Origin: Vreelandella lionensis
Lineage (GTDB): Bacteria > Pseudomonadota > Gammaproteobacteria > Pseudomonadales > Halomonadaceae
NCBI RefSeq assembly: GCF_002087295.1
Contig: NZ_MWVI01000094.1
Span: 55,386-119,385, forward strand
DNA: 64,000 nt
Direction: 5' to 3'
Below the pieces are notes generated by a model. The model saw only the letters and a program-made list of their open reading frames with translations. It ran no database searches and was not told the origin of the DNA. Positions 55,517 to 64,000 of this stretch are shown piece after piece (the stretch's first letter is position 1; every line of letters begins with the position of its first letter). The position numbers and the translations under genes were made by a program.

Positions 55517-58411
55517 ATGCCTTTTGAATCACGCCGTTTGGCCGAACTGGCCGACCACGATGCTTTTATCAAACGCCATAACGGGCCCAGCCCCGATGAT
55601 GTCGCCACCATGTTAAAAGCGCTCAATATGCAGCGCATGGAAGACCTGATTGAGCAAACCGTGCCTAGCGATATTCGCCTAGGTCGCGAACTTGCCCTTG
55701 ACGACCCACGCAGTGAAGCGGAAGCCCTTGAATATTTGAGCCAGTTAGCGCGCCAGAACCGCGTTAGCAAAAGCTATATTGGCCAGGGTTACTACAACAC
55801 TCATATGCCTGCAGTGATTCAGCGCAATGTGTTGGAAAATCCCGGCTGGTATACCGCTTACACGCCTTACCAGCCCGAAATTTCCCAGGGCCGTCTGGAG
55901 GGATTGCTAAACTTCCAACAGGTGATTATGGATTTAACCGGCATGGAGCTTGCCAACGCTTCCCTGCTGGATGAGGCCACCGCCGCCGCAGAAGCCATGG
56001 CACTATGTAAGCGCGGCAATAAAAAGAGCAAGTCGAACGCGTTCTTCGTGGCTGACGACCTCTTTCCACAAACGTTAGACGTCGTCAAAACCCGTGCCGA
56101 GTTCTTTGGCTTTGAGCTGATCACCGGCCCCGCCGAAAGCCTTGCCGAACACGATGTGTTTGGCGCTCTGGTTCAGTACCCCTCTGCCAGCGGCAGCGTC
56201 AGCGACTTAGCCCCGATGCTAAAGGCGGCTCAAGAGCGCGGCATTATGACCTGCGTGGCCACCGACCTGCTTAGCCTGGTGCTGCTGAAAGAGCCGGGCG
56301 CGATGGGTGCGGATATTGTCGTAGGTAACTCGCAGCGCTTTGGCGTGCCCATGGGCTTTGGCGGTCCACATGCGGCGTTCTTCGCTACCTCCGACAAACT
56401 CAAGCGCTCGATCCCAGGGCGGATTATCGGCGTCTCTAAAGACAGCCGTGGCAAAACCGCGCTGCGCATGGCCATGCAAACCCGCGAGCAGCACATTCGC
56501 CGTGAGAAAGCGACGTCGAATATCTGTACCGCACAAGCGCTACTAGCCAATATTGCCGGTTTCTACGCCACCTATCATGGCGCAGAAGGCCTACGCAAAA
56601 TTGCTGGTCGCGTTCACCGCCTGACTACTGTGTTGGCTACTGGCCTACAGCAAGCCGGCGTGCAACTAGCGAATAACACCTGGTTCGATACGCTACGCCT
56701 TACCCAGGTAGACGCGGGCAAAATTCACGGCCGCGCCATGACCCACGATATTAACCTGCACTACTTCGCCAATGGCGATGTGGGTATCAGCCTGGATGAA
56801 ACGACCACCGCTCACGATGTCGCCGCCCTATTCGACGTCCTGCTGGGCGATGAGCATGGTCTGGCCGTGGCAGTGTTGGACGACCAGGTAGTGACCGATA
56901 AGCTGAGCGGTATTCCGGCTGCCTACCAGCGGGAAAGCGATTTTCTTGAACATCCGACCTTCAATCGCTACCGCAGCGAAACCGAAATGCTGCGCTACTT
57001 GAAGCGTCTTGAGAACAAAGACCTGTCGCTGGCCCATGCCATGATCCCGCTGGGTTCCTGCACCATGAAGCTCAACGCGACTAGCGAGATGATTCCTGTC
57101 ACATGGCCTGCGTTTTCCAACCTGCACCCATTTGCGCCGCGTGATCAGGTGGCGGGCTACCATCAGATGATTGATGAGCTGGCAGCGTTCTTAGTCGAAG
57201 TCACCGGCTATGACCATATCTCGATGCAGCCTAACTCAGGCGCGCAGGGTGAATACGAGGGCTTGCTGGCGATTCGCCGCTATCAGGCAGCTCAAGGTGA
57301 AGCTCACCGTGATGTGTGCTTGATTCCAAGCTCCGCCCACGGCACTAACCCGGCCTCTGCCGCCATGCTGAGCATGGAAGTGGTGGTGGTGGAGTGCGAT
57401 GCTAACGGCAACATCGATTTAGAGGATTTGACCCGCAAAGCCGAGCAGCACAGCGAGCGGCTTTCAGCGGTGATGATTACCTACCCGTCGACCCACGGCG
57501 TCTTTGAGTCGCACGTTCGCAAAGTATGCGAAGTGGTGCACCAGCATGGCGGCCAAGTTTACGTCGATGGCGCTAACATGAATGCTCAGGTTGGCCTCAC
57601 TCGCCCTGGCGACTTCGGCGGCGACGTGTCTCACCTGAACTTGCACAAAACGTTCTGTATCCCCCACGGCGGCGGCGGTCCGGGGATGGGGCCGATTGGT
57701 GTTAAAGCACACTTGGCCCCGTTTGTGTCTAACCATGTGGTGACGCCCATCAACGGGGTTAACCCAGAGAGCGGCGCGGTGTCGGCGGCAGCCTTTGGCA
57801 GCGCTTCCATTCTGCCGATCTCGTGGGCGTACATTAAGATGATGGGTGCCCGTGGCCTGCGTGAAGCCACCGAGCTGGCCATTCTTAACGCCAACTATAT
57901 TGCTAAGCGTTTAGAAGCGTCCTATCCGATTCTCTATCGCGGCCAGAACGGCAATGTCGCCCATGAGTGCATCATCGATATCCGCCCGCTGAAGAGCGCG
58001 TCTGGTATTAGTGAAGAAGATATCGCCAAACGTTTGATGGATTATGGCTTCCATGCCCCCACCATGTCGTTCCCAGTACCGGGCACGCTGATGATTGAGC
58101 CCACGGAATCTGAATCACTCTACGAAATTGACCGCTTCTGCGATGCTATGATTGCGATTCGTGAAGAGATTGCACGAGTAGAGAGCGGCGAATGGCCGCT
58201 GGATAATAACCCGCTGGTGAATGCGCCACACACACAAGCCGACCTAATGGATAGCGCATGGGACCGGCCTTATGACCGCCAGCTAGGTGCCTTCCCCACC
58301 GAAGCAGTGATGGCGTCGAAGTACTGGCCCTCAGTGAATCGCGTCGATAACGTCTTTGGTGATCGGCAGCTGATTTGCTCCTGCCCCAGCATTGACGAGT
58401 ATCGCCGTTAA
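55517..58411 (+). CDS. gcvP: GcvP, glycine dehydrogenase (decarboxylating)
   Basis: This 964-residue PLP enzyme decarboxylates glycine and loads the aminomethyl group onto GcvH. The N-terminal half includes [17 protein letters not shown], and the C-terminal half carries the PLP-lysine motif [21 protein letters not shown] (about residue 705-725). Both halves are fused in one chain as in gammaproteobacteria. It follows gcvH and ends at a terminator. Confidence 0.98.
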   Translation: MPFESRRLAELADHDAFIKRHNGPSPDDVATMLKALNMQRMEDLIEQTVPSDIRLGRELALDDPRSEAEALEYLSQLARQNRVSKSYIGQGYYNTHMPAVIQRNVLENPGWYTAYTPYQPEISQGRLEGLLNFQQVIMDLTGMELANASLLDEATAAAEAMALCKRGNKKSKSNAFFVADDLFPQTLDVVKTRAEFFGFELITGPAESLAEHDVFGALVQYPSASGSVSDLAPMLKAAQERGIMTCVATDLLSLVLLKEPGAMGADIVVGNSQRFGVPMGFGGPHAAFFATSDKLKRSIPGRIIGVSKDSRGKTALRMAMQTREQHIRREKATSNICTAQALLANIAGFYATYHGAEGLRKIAGRVHRLTTVLATGLQQAGVQLANNTWFDTLRLTQVDAGKIHGRAMTHDINLHYFANGDVGISLDETTTAHDVAALFDVLLGDEHGLAVAVLDDQVVTDKLSGIPAAYQRESDFLEHPTFNRYRSETEMLRYLKRLENKDLSLAHAMIPLGSCTMKLNATSEMIPVTWPAFSNLHPFAPRDQVAGYHQMIDELAAFLVEVTGYDHISMQPNSGAQGEYEGLLAIRRYQAAQGEAHRDVCLIPSSAHGTNPASAAMLSMEVVVVECDANGNIDLEDLTRKAEQHSERLSAVMITYPSTHGVFESHVRKVCEVVHQHGGQVYVDGANMNAQVGLTRPGDFGGDVSHLNLHKTFCIPHGGGGPGMGPIGVKAHLAPFVSNHVVTPINGVNPESGAVSAAAFGSASILPISWAYIKMMGARGLREATELAILNANYIAKRLEASYPILYRGQNGNVAHECIIDIRPLKSASGISEEDIAKRLMDYGFHAPTMSFPVPGTLMIEPTESESLYEIDRFCDAMIAIREEIARVESGEWPLDNNPLVNAPHTQADLMDSAWDRPYDRQLGAFPTEAVMASKYWPSVNRVDNVFGDRQLICSCPSIDEYRR

Positions 58412-58433
58412 GCAGAATCCATAGCGCGATAGG

Positions 58434-58476
58434 AAACGCCCCTGGCCCGTTTATTCGGGTATCAGGGGCGTTTTTT
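58434..58476. terminator. Terminator of gcvP, shared with the convergent LysR gene
   Basis: Stem AAACGCCCCTG with its complement, then TTTTTT on the plus strand. It overlaps the 3' end of the LysR gene. Confidence 0.85.
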
Positions 58477-59353
58477 CTTGGAGACGCTGATCATGAAAGC
58501 CGTTCAACAGCTTTTCATAGCGTTTAGGTAGGACCGAATCTTGACGACGAAGAAGATAGAGCACTTCGTTAATCGCTTGAGGAAGCGCTAACGCCTTCAC
58601 CTGCCGCTGCCACGGCGACGTTTCGAGCACTAAGCGCGAGACCACCGTAAAGCCAAGCCCCCTCGCCACTGCATCCAGCACCATGCTCACTTCATTAGTG
58701 AATCCCTGGTGTCGAAAGTGGGTCATGGAGCGAAACTCATCGGGGTAGTTCGCACGTAACAGCGCATTGGCGTGGTTAATCCCATCGTAATAGTTGATAA
58801 AGCCAATCCCCATCAGCTCCGACAACGTGCTGCCTGCAAAATCGGCAGGTACGACCAAGCAGAGCGGCTCTTTATGCCACACCGTGCAGGTGAGTTCCGG
58901 GTGATTGACCTGCTCGGTCACGATACCGATATCGTAGCGGCCTTCGAGCAGGTCGTTGACGATCTCATGGTTGAACGCAAAGCTATAGTTAACGGTCAGG
59001 TTGGGGTGCATCTGCTGTTGACCGAGAATATACGGGTAAAACATCAGCCCTACGCTGCCTGGGGATGCAATCCGGCATTCGCCGCTATCCAGCGAGTCAT
59101 CATCCAAGCCATGCCGGAACTGCTCATGTTCGGCAAACAGCTTAAGTGCGTAATCATAGGCACGGCGGCCCGATTCGGTCAGGGTAAAACTTCTGCCACG
59201 GCGCTCTAACAGCGTTTTGCCAAGATAGCTCTCCAACTTACGAATATGCTGGCTAACCCCAGGCTGCGTCATCTCTAAACGACGCGCCGTTCGTGTGAAA
59301 CTGCCGGTTTCCACTAACGTTATAAACGTCCGAAAGTATTGGGCATTAAACAT
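58451..59353 (-). CDS. LysR-family regulator
   Basis: This 300-residue regulator has the winged helix-turn-helix FRTFITLVETGSFTRTARRLEMTQPGVSQHIRKLESYLGKTLLERRGRSF and an effector domain. It converges on gcvP. No target is visible. The helix-turn-helix is well conserved, and the protein is not GcvA by position. Confidence 0.9.
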   Translation of the reverse strand: MFNAQYFRTFITLVETGSFTRTARRLEMTQPGVSQHIRKLESYLGKTLLERRGRSFTLTESGRRAYDYALKLFAEHEQFRHGLDDDSLDSGECRIASPGSVGLMFYPYILGQQQMHPNLTVNYSFAFNHEIVNDLLEGRYDIGIVTEQVNHPELTCTVWHKEPLCLVVPADFAGSTLSELMGIGFINYYDGINHANALLRANYPDEFRSMTHFRHQGFTNEVSMVLDAVARGLGFTVVSRLVLETSPWQRQVKALALPQAINEVLYLLRRQDSVLPKRYEKLLNGFHDQRLQEKTPLIPE

Positions 59354-59568
59354 AGGGTTTAAGCAACATCCTCATTATCCATCATCGTAAGGCGCTGACG
59401 TGAAGCACTATTGTGACGTGCTATCGCACCCGCTGCCGTGTGCGCTTGCAGGCCCCTAGCGTAGCACAAACGCTGCTAAGACGGGCGCTTAGCCGCATTG
59501 CTGAACAGCGCCAAGCGCCGTGCTAGTATGCAGGTTCGTTACTAACACTCTTAGGGACAGCCAGACTA

Positions 59569-60951
59569 ATGACGCAAACCCCAGCGCCTCGTGCCACGAT
59601 TTCCAGCATTATTTCTCCTGAAGGAAGCCTTGAAGTCCTCTCGCAGCATGAGGTTAATCGGCTCAAGAGCACGTCTAAAAGTGGTTTGCACGATTTACTG
59701 CGCCGCTGCGCGCTTGCCGTACTTAATTGCGGTAGCGCTACTGATGACAGCTTGGCCATTCTCGAAGCCTATAAAGATTTCGACATTGAAGTACTGCAGC
59801 AAGATCGCGGCATTCGCCTAAAGCTGACTAACGCGCCAGCAGAAGCGTTTGTAGATGGACGCATGATTCGCGGTATCCGCGAACATCTCTCGTCCATCAT
59901 TCGCGACATTGTGTATGTTTATAACGAAATTCAGCACCACAAGCGCTTTGATCTCAGTACGGGCGAAGGCACCACCAATGCGGTGTTTCATATCCTGCGC
60001 AAGGCGGGCACGCTGAAACCCGGTCGCGACCCTAGTTTAGTGGTGTGCTGGGGCGGGCACTCTATTTCCCGCGAAGAGTACGAGTACACCAAGGATGTGG
60101 GCTACCACTTGGGCTTGCGCGATTTAGATATCTGCACCGGCTGTGGGCCTGGGGCTATGAAAGGCCCAATGAAAGGAGCCAACGTGGCGCATGCCAAACA
60201 GCGCCGTAAAGATGGCCGTTACCTAGGCATCTCGGAGCCCGGTATTATCGCTGCCGAAGCGCCTAATCCCATCGTTAACGAACTCGTCGTCATGCCGGAT
60301 ATCGAGAAACGTCTGGAAGCGTTTGTGCGTCTAGGCCACGGCATTATTGTATTCCCCGGTGGCGTGGGTACCGCAGAAGAAATTCTCTATTTGCTGGGTA
60401 TTCTGTTGCACCCCAGCAACCGGGAGATCCCCTTCCCTCTCGTCTTTACCGGCCCTGCCAACTCCGCGGCTTACTTTCAGAAAATCGATGAATTCCTGGT
60501 GTACACCCTCGGTGAAGAGATTCGCCGCTACTACACCATTATTACGGGCGACCCAGTGGCCGTCGCTCGCACAATGCGCGAAGGCATTGACCAAATTGCC
60601 GATTTCCGCCGCCAACATCAAGACGCCTTCTACTACAACTGGCGCTTAACCATCGCCCGTGAGTTTCAAGCACCCTTTGAGCCCACCCACGAAGCGATGC
60701 GCGGCCTAGCCCTTCACCGCCAGCAGCCCACCCACGAGCTTGCCGCCAACCTAAGGCGCGCTTTCTCCGGCATTGTGGCGGGTAACGTGAAAGAGCCGGG
60801 CATTCGCGCCATTGAAGCTCATGGCCCCTTCGAGCTCACCGCTGAGCCCGAATTGATGCAACGTTTAGATGCGTTGCTTAGCTCCTTTGTTGCCCAAGGG
60901 CGCATGAAGCTTGATGGCCAGCCCTATACGCCCTGCTACGTGCTTAGATAA
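59569..60951 (+). CDS. ppnN: PpnN, nucleotide 5'-monophosphate nucleosidase
   Basis: This 460-residue LOG-family enzyme (YgdH/PpnN) breaks purine nucleotides to base and ribose phosphate, and is regulated by (p)ppGpp. The signature FPGGVGTAEEILYLLGILL lies near residues 262-280, and an N-terminal regulatory domain (residues 1-140) and a C-terminal extension are present as in E. coli PpnN. The start MTQTPAPRATISSII has AGGGAC upstream. It stands alone with a 215-base interval before it. Confidence 0.92.
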   Translation: MTQTPAPRATISSIISPEGSLEVLSQHEVNRLKSTSKSGLHDLLRRCALAVLNCGSATDDSLAILEAYKDFDIEVLQQDRGIRLKLTNAPAEAFVDGRMIRGIREHLSSIIRDIVYVYNEIQHHKRFDLSTGEGTTNAVFHILRKAGTLKPGRDPSLVVCWGGHSISREEYEYTKDVGYHLGLRDLDICTGCGPGAMKGPMKGANVAHAKQRRKDGRYLGISEPGIIAAEAPNPIVNELVVMPDIEKRLEAFVRLGHGIIVFPGGVGTAEEILYLLGILLHPSNREIPFPLVFTGPANSAAYFQKIDEFLVYTLGEEIRRYYTIITGDPVAVARTMREGIDQIADFRRQHQDAFYYNWRLTIAREFQAPFEPTHEAMRGLALHRQQPTHELAANLRRAFSGIVAGNVKEPGIRAIEAHGPFELTAEPELMQRLDALLSSFVAQGRMKLDGQPYTPCYVLR

Positions 60952-61027
60952 TCCCTTACTTAGATAATCCTTAGTAGCTTCACCCATAGCAGGTATCGCC
61001 CATGATACCTGCTTAAGGAAACTCGCC

Positions 61028-61756
61028 GTGATTATTGCACTGCTCACTTTCGTCATTGCAGGGATTGTTAAGGGAGCAATTGGCTCGGGAGTTCCGGTGG
61101 TCGTTGTACCTGTCTTGACCATGCTTTATGACGTTAAGCTGGCCATTGCCGTGCTGGTAGCTCCCAATCTTTTTAGCAATGCGCTTCAGGTATGGCAGTA
61201 CCGCCAGCACCTTCTCCCCTTGCGCTTTCTACTCTCATTTGCCGTAGCCGGTGGCGCTGGCATTGTACTTGGCACCTGGGGGCTAGTAGTGCTCTCACCA
61301 ACACTGCTATCGCTAGGCGTCGCTGCAGCAATTCTTCTGTATCTCATCATCAAGCTGGCCAAGCGTACCGCAACGCTACCATTTACGGTCGCAAAGCGAA
61401 TTGTACTCCCCGTCGGTTTGTTGGCGGGTGTGCTTCAAGGCGCTGCGGGCATGTCGGCCCCTGCCTCAGTCACTTTTTTGAATGCCATGCAGCTTGAGCG
61501 TCGCGTTTTTATTGGCTCAATTTCGGTATTTTTCGTTGCCATTACCCTGGTACAAATCCCTGCACTACTCAGTGCTGGCATTCTTACGGGTGAGCGCACG
61601 CTCTACAGCCTGGGCGCATTGCTTGTGATACTCGCCGCCATGCCTATTGGTGCCCAGCTTGGCAGGCGATTACCCCACCGCTGGTTTGATAATCTCATTA
61701 TGTGTTTGCTGGCGAGCATCGCCCTGAAAATCATCTTGGATGCCCTGCTGACATAA
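61028..61756 (+). CDS. TauE/SafE-family sulfite/organosulfonate exporter
   Basis: This 242-residue polytopic membrane protein has the TauE/SafE pattern: IALLTFVIAGIVKGAIGSGVPVVVVPVLTML, then repeated hydrophobic segments, and a second VLQGAAGMSAPASVTFLNAMQ in the middle. The GTG start or an adjacent one is at 61028, with AAGGAA upstream. The transported substrate is not known. No sulphonate genes are near. Confidence 0.85.
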   Translation: MIIALLTFVIAGIVKGAIGSGVPVVVVPVLTMLYDVKLAIAVLVAPNLFSNALQVWQYRQHLLPLRFLLSFAVAGGAGIVLGTWGLVVLSPTLLSLGVAAAILLYLIIKLAKRTATLPFTVAKRIVLPVGLLAGVLQGAAGMSAPASVTFLNAMQLERRVFIGSISVFFVAITLVQIPALLSAGILTGERTLYSLGALLVILAAMPIGAQLGRRLPHRWFDNLIMCLLASIALKIILDALLT

Positions 61757-61869
61757 CACCATTGCGCTAACATTCTGCACAATGATGCGAGAGCCGCTAC
61801 ACTGAAGCCTGTAATAACCGCAGTCACTCGCGATTATTGGCAGTTTCTTATCAAGGAAAGGAGTCACAC

Positions 61870-62070
61870 ATGGAGATGATTAACCAGTTGCAAGATGGCA
61901 AAACCAAAGCCTTCGCGAAGCACTGTTTTGAACGCTACTCCGCAGAGGAGCTCAATAGCGCTGCGGAAGGCTCACCCGACCACGCGGAAATGGAGCATTG
62001 GGGAATTACCGCAGGCCAATGGGAAGAAGCGGTAGCTACAGCACTCGCCGACCATAAAGCGCAAGGTTAA
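61870..62070 (+). CDS. Small conserved-looking acidic protein
   Basis: This 66-residue acidic protein starts at ATG 61870 (MEMINQLQDGKTKAFAKHC) with AAGGAG seven bases upstream; a longer frame from 61837 lacks a site. It includes FERYSAEELNSAAEGSPDHAEMEHWGITAGQWEEAVATAL. No domain recognised. It lies about 115 bases from the exporter gene. Confidence 0.68.
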   Translation: MEMINQLQDGKTKAFAKHCFERYSAEELNSAAEGSPDHAEMEHWGITAGQWEEAVATALADHKAQG

Positions 62071-62172
62071 TGGCCCCTCCCCAACAGAGCACATGGGGAA
62101 ACAACATTCATCGAGCGAGGTAACTGGGAGTAATGAGACTCCTTTCTTACCAACAGGAACTAGGAGGTTCGC

Positions 62173-62361
62173 ATGCGGAAATGGATTATGATGGCCCTCG
62201 CTAACTGGCTGCGTAAGCCAGAAAATCGCCAGAAAGCCAAAACAGCCTGGAACGATTTACGCGGCCGAAATAATGGAAAGCGAACGCCTCAGCAATCGCA
62301 AGCCACGCGGCGCGACTCATCAACGCCGCGCTCTAACGAGCCTTTCGATAACCGCCGCTAG
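62173..62361 (+). CDS. Small basic protein
   Basis: This 62-residue protein has AGGAGG five bases before the ATG, an excellent ribosome site. The sequence MRKWIMMALANWLRKPENR starts with a short hydrophobic stretch and continues with an Arg/Gln/Ser-rich, probably disordered tail. It is not recognised and ends just before the tRNA terminator region. Confidence 0.62.
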   Translation: MRKWIMMALANWLRKPENRQKAKTAWNDLRGRNNGKRTPQQSQATRRDSSTPRSNEPFDNRR

Positions 62362-62430
62362 CTTCAGTCCCAAACACGCCTTGACCCCTATCGCTGGGGC
62401 CAATTTTTGAGCTGAAATAGCAGGCATAAA

Positions 62431-62466
62431 AAACGGCCGCTGCGATAAACGCAAGCGGCCGTTTTA
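62431..62466 (-). terminator. Terminator of the former tRNA-Pro gene
   Basis: Stem AAAACGGCCGCT with its complement and a central TGCGTTTATCGCA-type loop, followed on the minus strand by TTTTTT. It lies directly after the 3' end of the tRNA fragment and fits its original transcription. Confidence 0.8.
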
Positions 62467-62473
62467 GTATTGG

Positions 62474-62520
62474 TCGGAGTGACAGGATTCGAACCTGCGA
62501 CCTTTGCAACCCCATTGCCC
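62474..62520 (-). other. 3' fragment of a tRNA gene (probably tRNA-Pro GGG), candidate attachment site
   Basis: On the minus strand the sequence from ATGGGGTTGCA through the T-loop (AGGTTCGAATCCTGTC) to the acceptor CACTCCGACCA is the 3' part of a tRNA, with anticodon-loop bases but no 5' half. The ATGGGG loop agrees with anticodon GGG for proline. A truncated 3' tRNA end next to sequence of a different character is the classic mark of an integrated element. By this logic the intact tRNA would lie at the element's far end, right of this window. Confidence 0.72.
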
Positions 62521-62653
62521 TGCCCTTATCACTATATCCAATTGATTTAATTAAAATACCTGTCATATTTACGGACGGTCAAAACGGCCAATCCGCTCTA
62601 TAAATATCAACAAGTTACAAGGCTGTTTTCACCTCATGCGTAGCCTGATTTTC

Positions 62654-62687
<34 letters not shown>

Positions 62688-62731
62688 AACATTAAAGATG
62701 ATTTATCCAATGATCACTTATGCTGTAAATA

Positions 62732-62756
62732 GAAAAAAAGGGGCGCAAGGCCCCTT
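62732..62756 (-). terminator. Terminator of the small gene and XRE/ImmA unit
   Basis: Stem AAGGGGC with its complement and a GCAAG-type loop, followed on the minus strand by seven T. It lies 15 bases after the stop of the 38-residue gene and closes the minus-strand unit. Confidence 0.8.
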
Positions 62757-62770
62757 ATGTGTATATTGAA

Positions 62771-62887
62771 TTAGAACTTTTCAATATATATTTTGAAAGG
62801 CTTAGCCTTAGCGACTAGAACCTTGCCATTTTTCAGGCGGCGGCTCCAACGAAGAATGAAAACTCCCCGTTCGTCTGTATAAGTCAT
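62771..62887 (-). CDS. Very small unknown protein in the element
   Basis: This 38-residue frame (MTYTDERGVFILRWSRRL, then KNGKVLVAKAKPFKIYIEKF) starts at 62887 with GGAGAT seven bases upstream and is followed by a strong terminator. Both features support translation. The Lys-rich, beta-like sequence is like short phage or element proteins, but I cannot name a family. An overlapping frame (62990 to 62808) reads MRKLENVPRKRILAVSPG and is an alternative. Confidence 0.5.
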   Translation of the reverse strand: MTYTDERGVFILRWSRRLKNGKVLVAKAKPFKIYIEKF

Positions 62888-63061
62888 AGCTTATCTCCAG
62901 ATATTGCAAGTTATCGCTACTTTCGTAGTGGACATTTCCTGGAGATACTGCTAGAATCCTTTTGCGCGGGACGTTTTCTAGCTTTCTCATCAGTTATGTT
63001 GAGAGCGAGCGGAGAACTCTCAAAGCAAACACTGCAATGTTTGCTTCCAAGGTCAATCATG

Positions 63062-63583
63062 TTATGTACGTGATTGGCCTTTATTTTCTTCAAACTTCAG
63101 TTCTAACTGTTTCTTGTTACCCGGCAACTTCAGATATTCAGCAATTGCGTCTGCAAACACATCAGCCTGCCATTCGGAATCTTCTTGTTTTTGAGGATGC
63201 TTGTCTGCAAAGTGCATCCCTGCTCTATGACCTAAGAAAATGTGCCCTAGCTCATGGAGCATAATCCACACATTTTCCGTAAGCCCATCTGTTAAAGACT
63301 TGTAAAATTGGTTCGGCACTCTAATTAGCAGTTGATCAGGCTCCGCAATTGCTCGAGTTAGAGAAATCCATTCATGATCATCGATAACATCTATGTTAAT
63401 TTTCCAGACCTCAAGTGTCTGCAACGTGTGCTCGATATTACTAGCGTTGAATGAGTTTCTTTTCCACTCGAGCTTATCTGCTAGGCCTTGGGCATAGCTG
63501 TAGATTTTCTGTTCAGTCAAGGGCATCACTCGATGCCCCCGTAATCGAAATGGTTCTTCACTAGAATCATCAAGAGTTTTCAT
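63062..63583 (-). CDS. ImmA/IrrE-type metallopeptidase
   Basis: This protein contains the zinc-protease motif MLHELGHIFLGHRAG (HELGH, near residue 110) and the third-ligand region EDSEWQADVFADAIAEYL. ImmA-like proteases cut or inactivate a partner XRE repressor in conjugative elements and phages. The likely start MKTLDDSSEEPF at 63583 overlaps the end of the XRE gene; a longer frame from 63622 overlaps it more. The pair with the XRE gene upstream is typical of element control switches. Confidence 0.87.
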   Translation of the reverse strand: MKTLDDSSEEPFRLRGHRVMPLTEQKIYSYAQGLADKLEWKRNSFNASNIEHTLQTLEVWKINIDVIDDHEWISLTRAIAEPDQLLIRVPNQFYKSLTDGLTENVWIMLHELGHIFLGHRAGMHFADKHPQKQEDSEWQADVFADAIAEYLKLPGNKKQLELKFEENKGQSRT

Positions 63584-63947
63584 TGGAGTTTTTTTCCCAT
63601 GCTTCTTCGAGGATCTTCCCAATCGCTGCTAATTGCTCTTGTTCAAGATCAGAATGAGCGAATCCGGCTAATAGTGCTCTGTGTTGAGGGGCGAGCCCGT
63701 CCAATGAAACAGTTTGATTAGATTGGTCAGCTAGAGCTCGGAATTTTCCAATAGAGATACTTTCACCCTTGCTGGAAAAATAACTGTAAAGCTCCTCTAC
63801 CCACTTGTGAGGTATTTTGTTTCGACCAGTTTCGATCGCACTAAGAAACGCAGGCGATGTATCTAAATCTTCTGCCATCTTGCTCAGGGTTACACCAACG
63901 TTTCGACGCATCGATCTAACTTCATGACCGAACTTTGTAAGCGCCAT
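63570..63947 (-). CDS. XRE-family helix-turn-helix repressor
   Basis: This 125-residue protein has an N-terminal XRE helix-turn-helix (VRSMRRNVGVTLSKMAEDLDTSPAFLSAIETGRNKI, residues 10-45) and a helical C-terminal domain. The ATG is preceded by GGAGG seven bases upstream. It is coupled to the ImmA-type gene by overlap. The likely role is repression of the element's genes with release by ImmA, as in ICEBs1-like systems (established knowledge; inferred here). An antitoxin role is the alternative. Confidence 0.88.
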   Translation of the reverse strand: MALTKFGHEVRSMRRNVGVTLSKMAEDLDTSPAFLSAIETGRNKIPHKWVEELYSYFSSKGESISIGKFRALADQSNQTVSLDGLAPQHRALLAGFAHSDLEQEQLAAIGKILEEAWEKNSNENS

Positions 63948-64000
63948 GTTATATCCTCCACGAGTTGTAAATGTATCCTGAATCCGTGAAGCCGGCGCCG

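Noticed and set aside
62808..62990. 60-residue frame overlapping the 38-residue gene
   Set aside because: The start lacks a good ribosome site and the shorter frame fits the ribosome site and terminator better; kept as an alternative only.

Overview
The window looks like chromosomal core sequence from a Halomonas-type gammaproteobacterium (Halomonadaceae). This is an inference from gene content: a ubiG-mupP/yciK neighbourhood, a complete ybgC-tolQRAB-pal-cpoB cluster beside ruvCAB and aspS, NadM-Nudix, RegB/RegA, beta-hydroxybutyrate dehydrogenase with ScoAB, and a split gcvT / gcvHP locus. No rRNA, CRISPR array or insertion sequence was seen. Most of the window is ordinary housekeeping sequence. 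Only the last ~1.5 kb looks acquired.

Layout. (1) 1-6154, minus: a run of a UDP-sugar-dehydrogenase-like gene lacking the catalytic cysteine, a membrane-anchored coiled-coil protein, tamA and tamB. (2) 6360-8557: ubiG and mupP on plus, yciK on minus. (3) 8591-18578, minus: cell-envelope Tol-Pal genes, the RuvABC resolvasome, aspS and a FmdB zinc-ribbon gene. (4) 18777-24608: hydroxyacid dehydrogenase, acylphosphatase, YihY membrane protein, NadM-Nudix, a LysR regulator and a cardiolipin synthase. (5) 24721-35171: class I fumarase, nei, uvrB, an HMA-like/OsmC pair, ygfZ, tatD, prfC, a YjfB-like small protein and an FAD oxidoreductase. (6) 35508-38882: an ammonium-transporter domain fused to PAS, GGDEF and EAL domains, preceded by a candidate sigma-54 promoter. 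(7) 39001-39487: tRNA operon Pro-Arg-His-His on minus. (8) 39699-47502: folD, mtnN, pyrC, a small membrane protein with RegB/RegA, bdhA, two small unknown genes, a glutaredoxin and a DUF1338-like gene. (9) 47542-51957: scoAB with a divergent LysR, an acyltransferase and an NlpD-like lipoprotein. (10) 52026-58411: gcvT and an AGCS symporter on minus, gcvH and gcvP on plus. (11) 58451-62361: LysR, ppnN, a TauE/SafE exporter and two small proteins. (12) 62474-64000: a 3' tRNA fragment, a CCTG repeat, a small gene with its own terminator and an XRE/ImmA pair. This looks like the left edge of an integrated element that continues past the window.

A striking property of this sequence is repeated disruption of otherwise intact core genes. 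tamB (twice), tolA, ruvC, yihY, the NadM-Nudix gene, cls (twice), pyrC and an acyltransferase gene each carry a small indel, mostly a one-base loss in a short homopolymer. cpoB carries an in-frame stop. Because several of these genes are important or essential, base-calling or assembly error is the most economical explanation. I give the full-length coordinates of the intended genes and mark them as disrupted.

The most interesting biology is the Amt-PAS-PAS-GGDEF-EAL fusion with its possible nitrogen-linked promoter, the active-site-less UGDH homologue in the tam operon, and the tRNA-bounded element carrying an XRE-ImmA switch.
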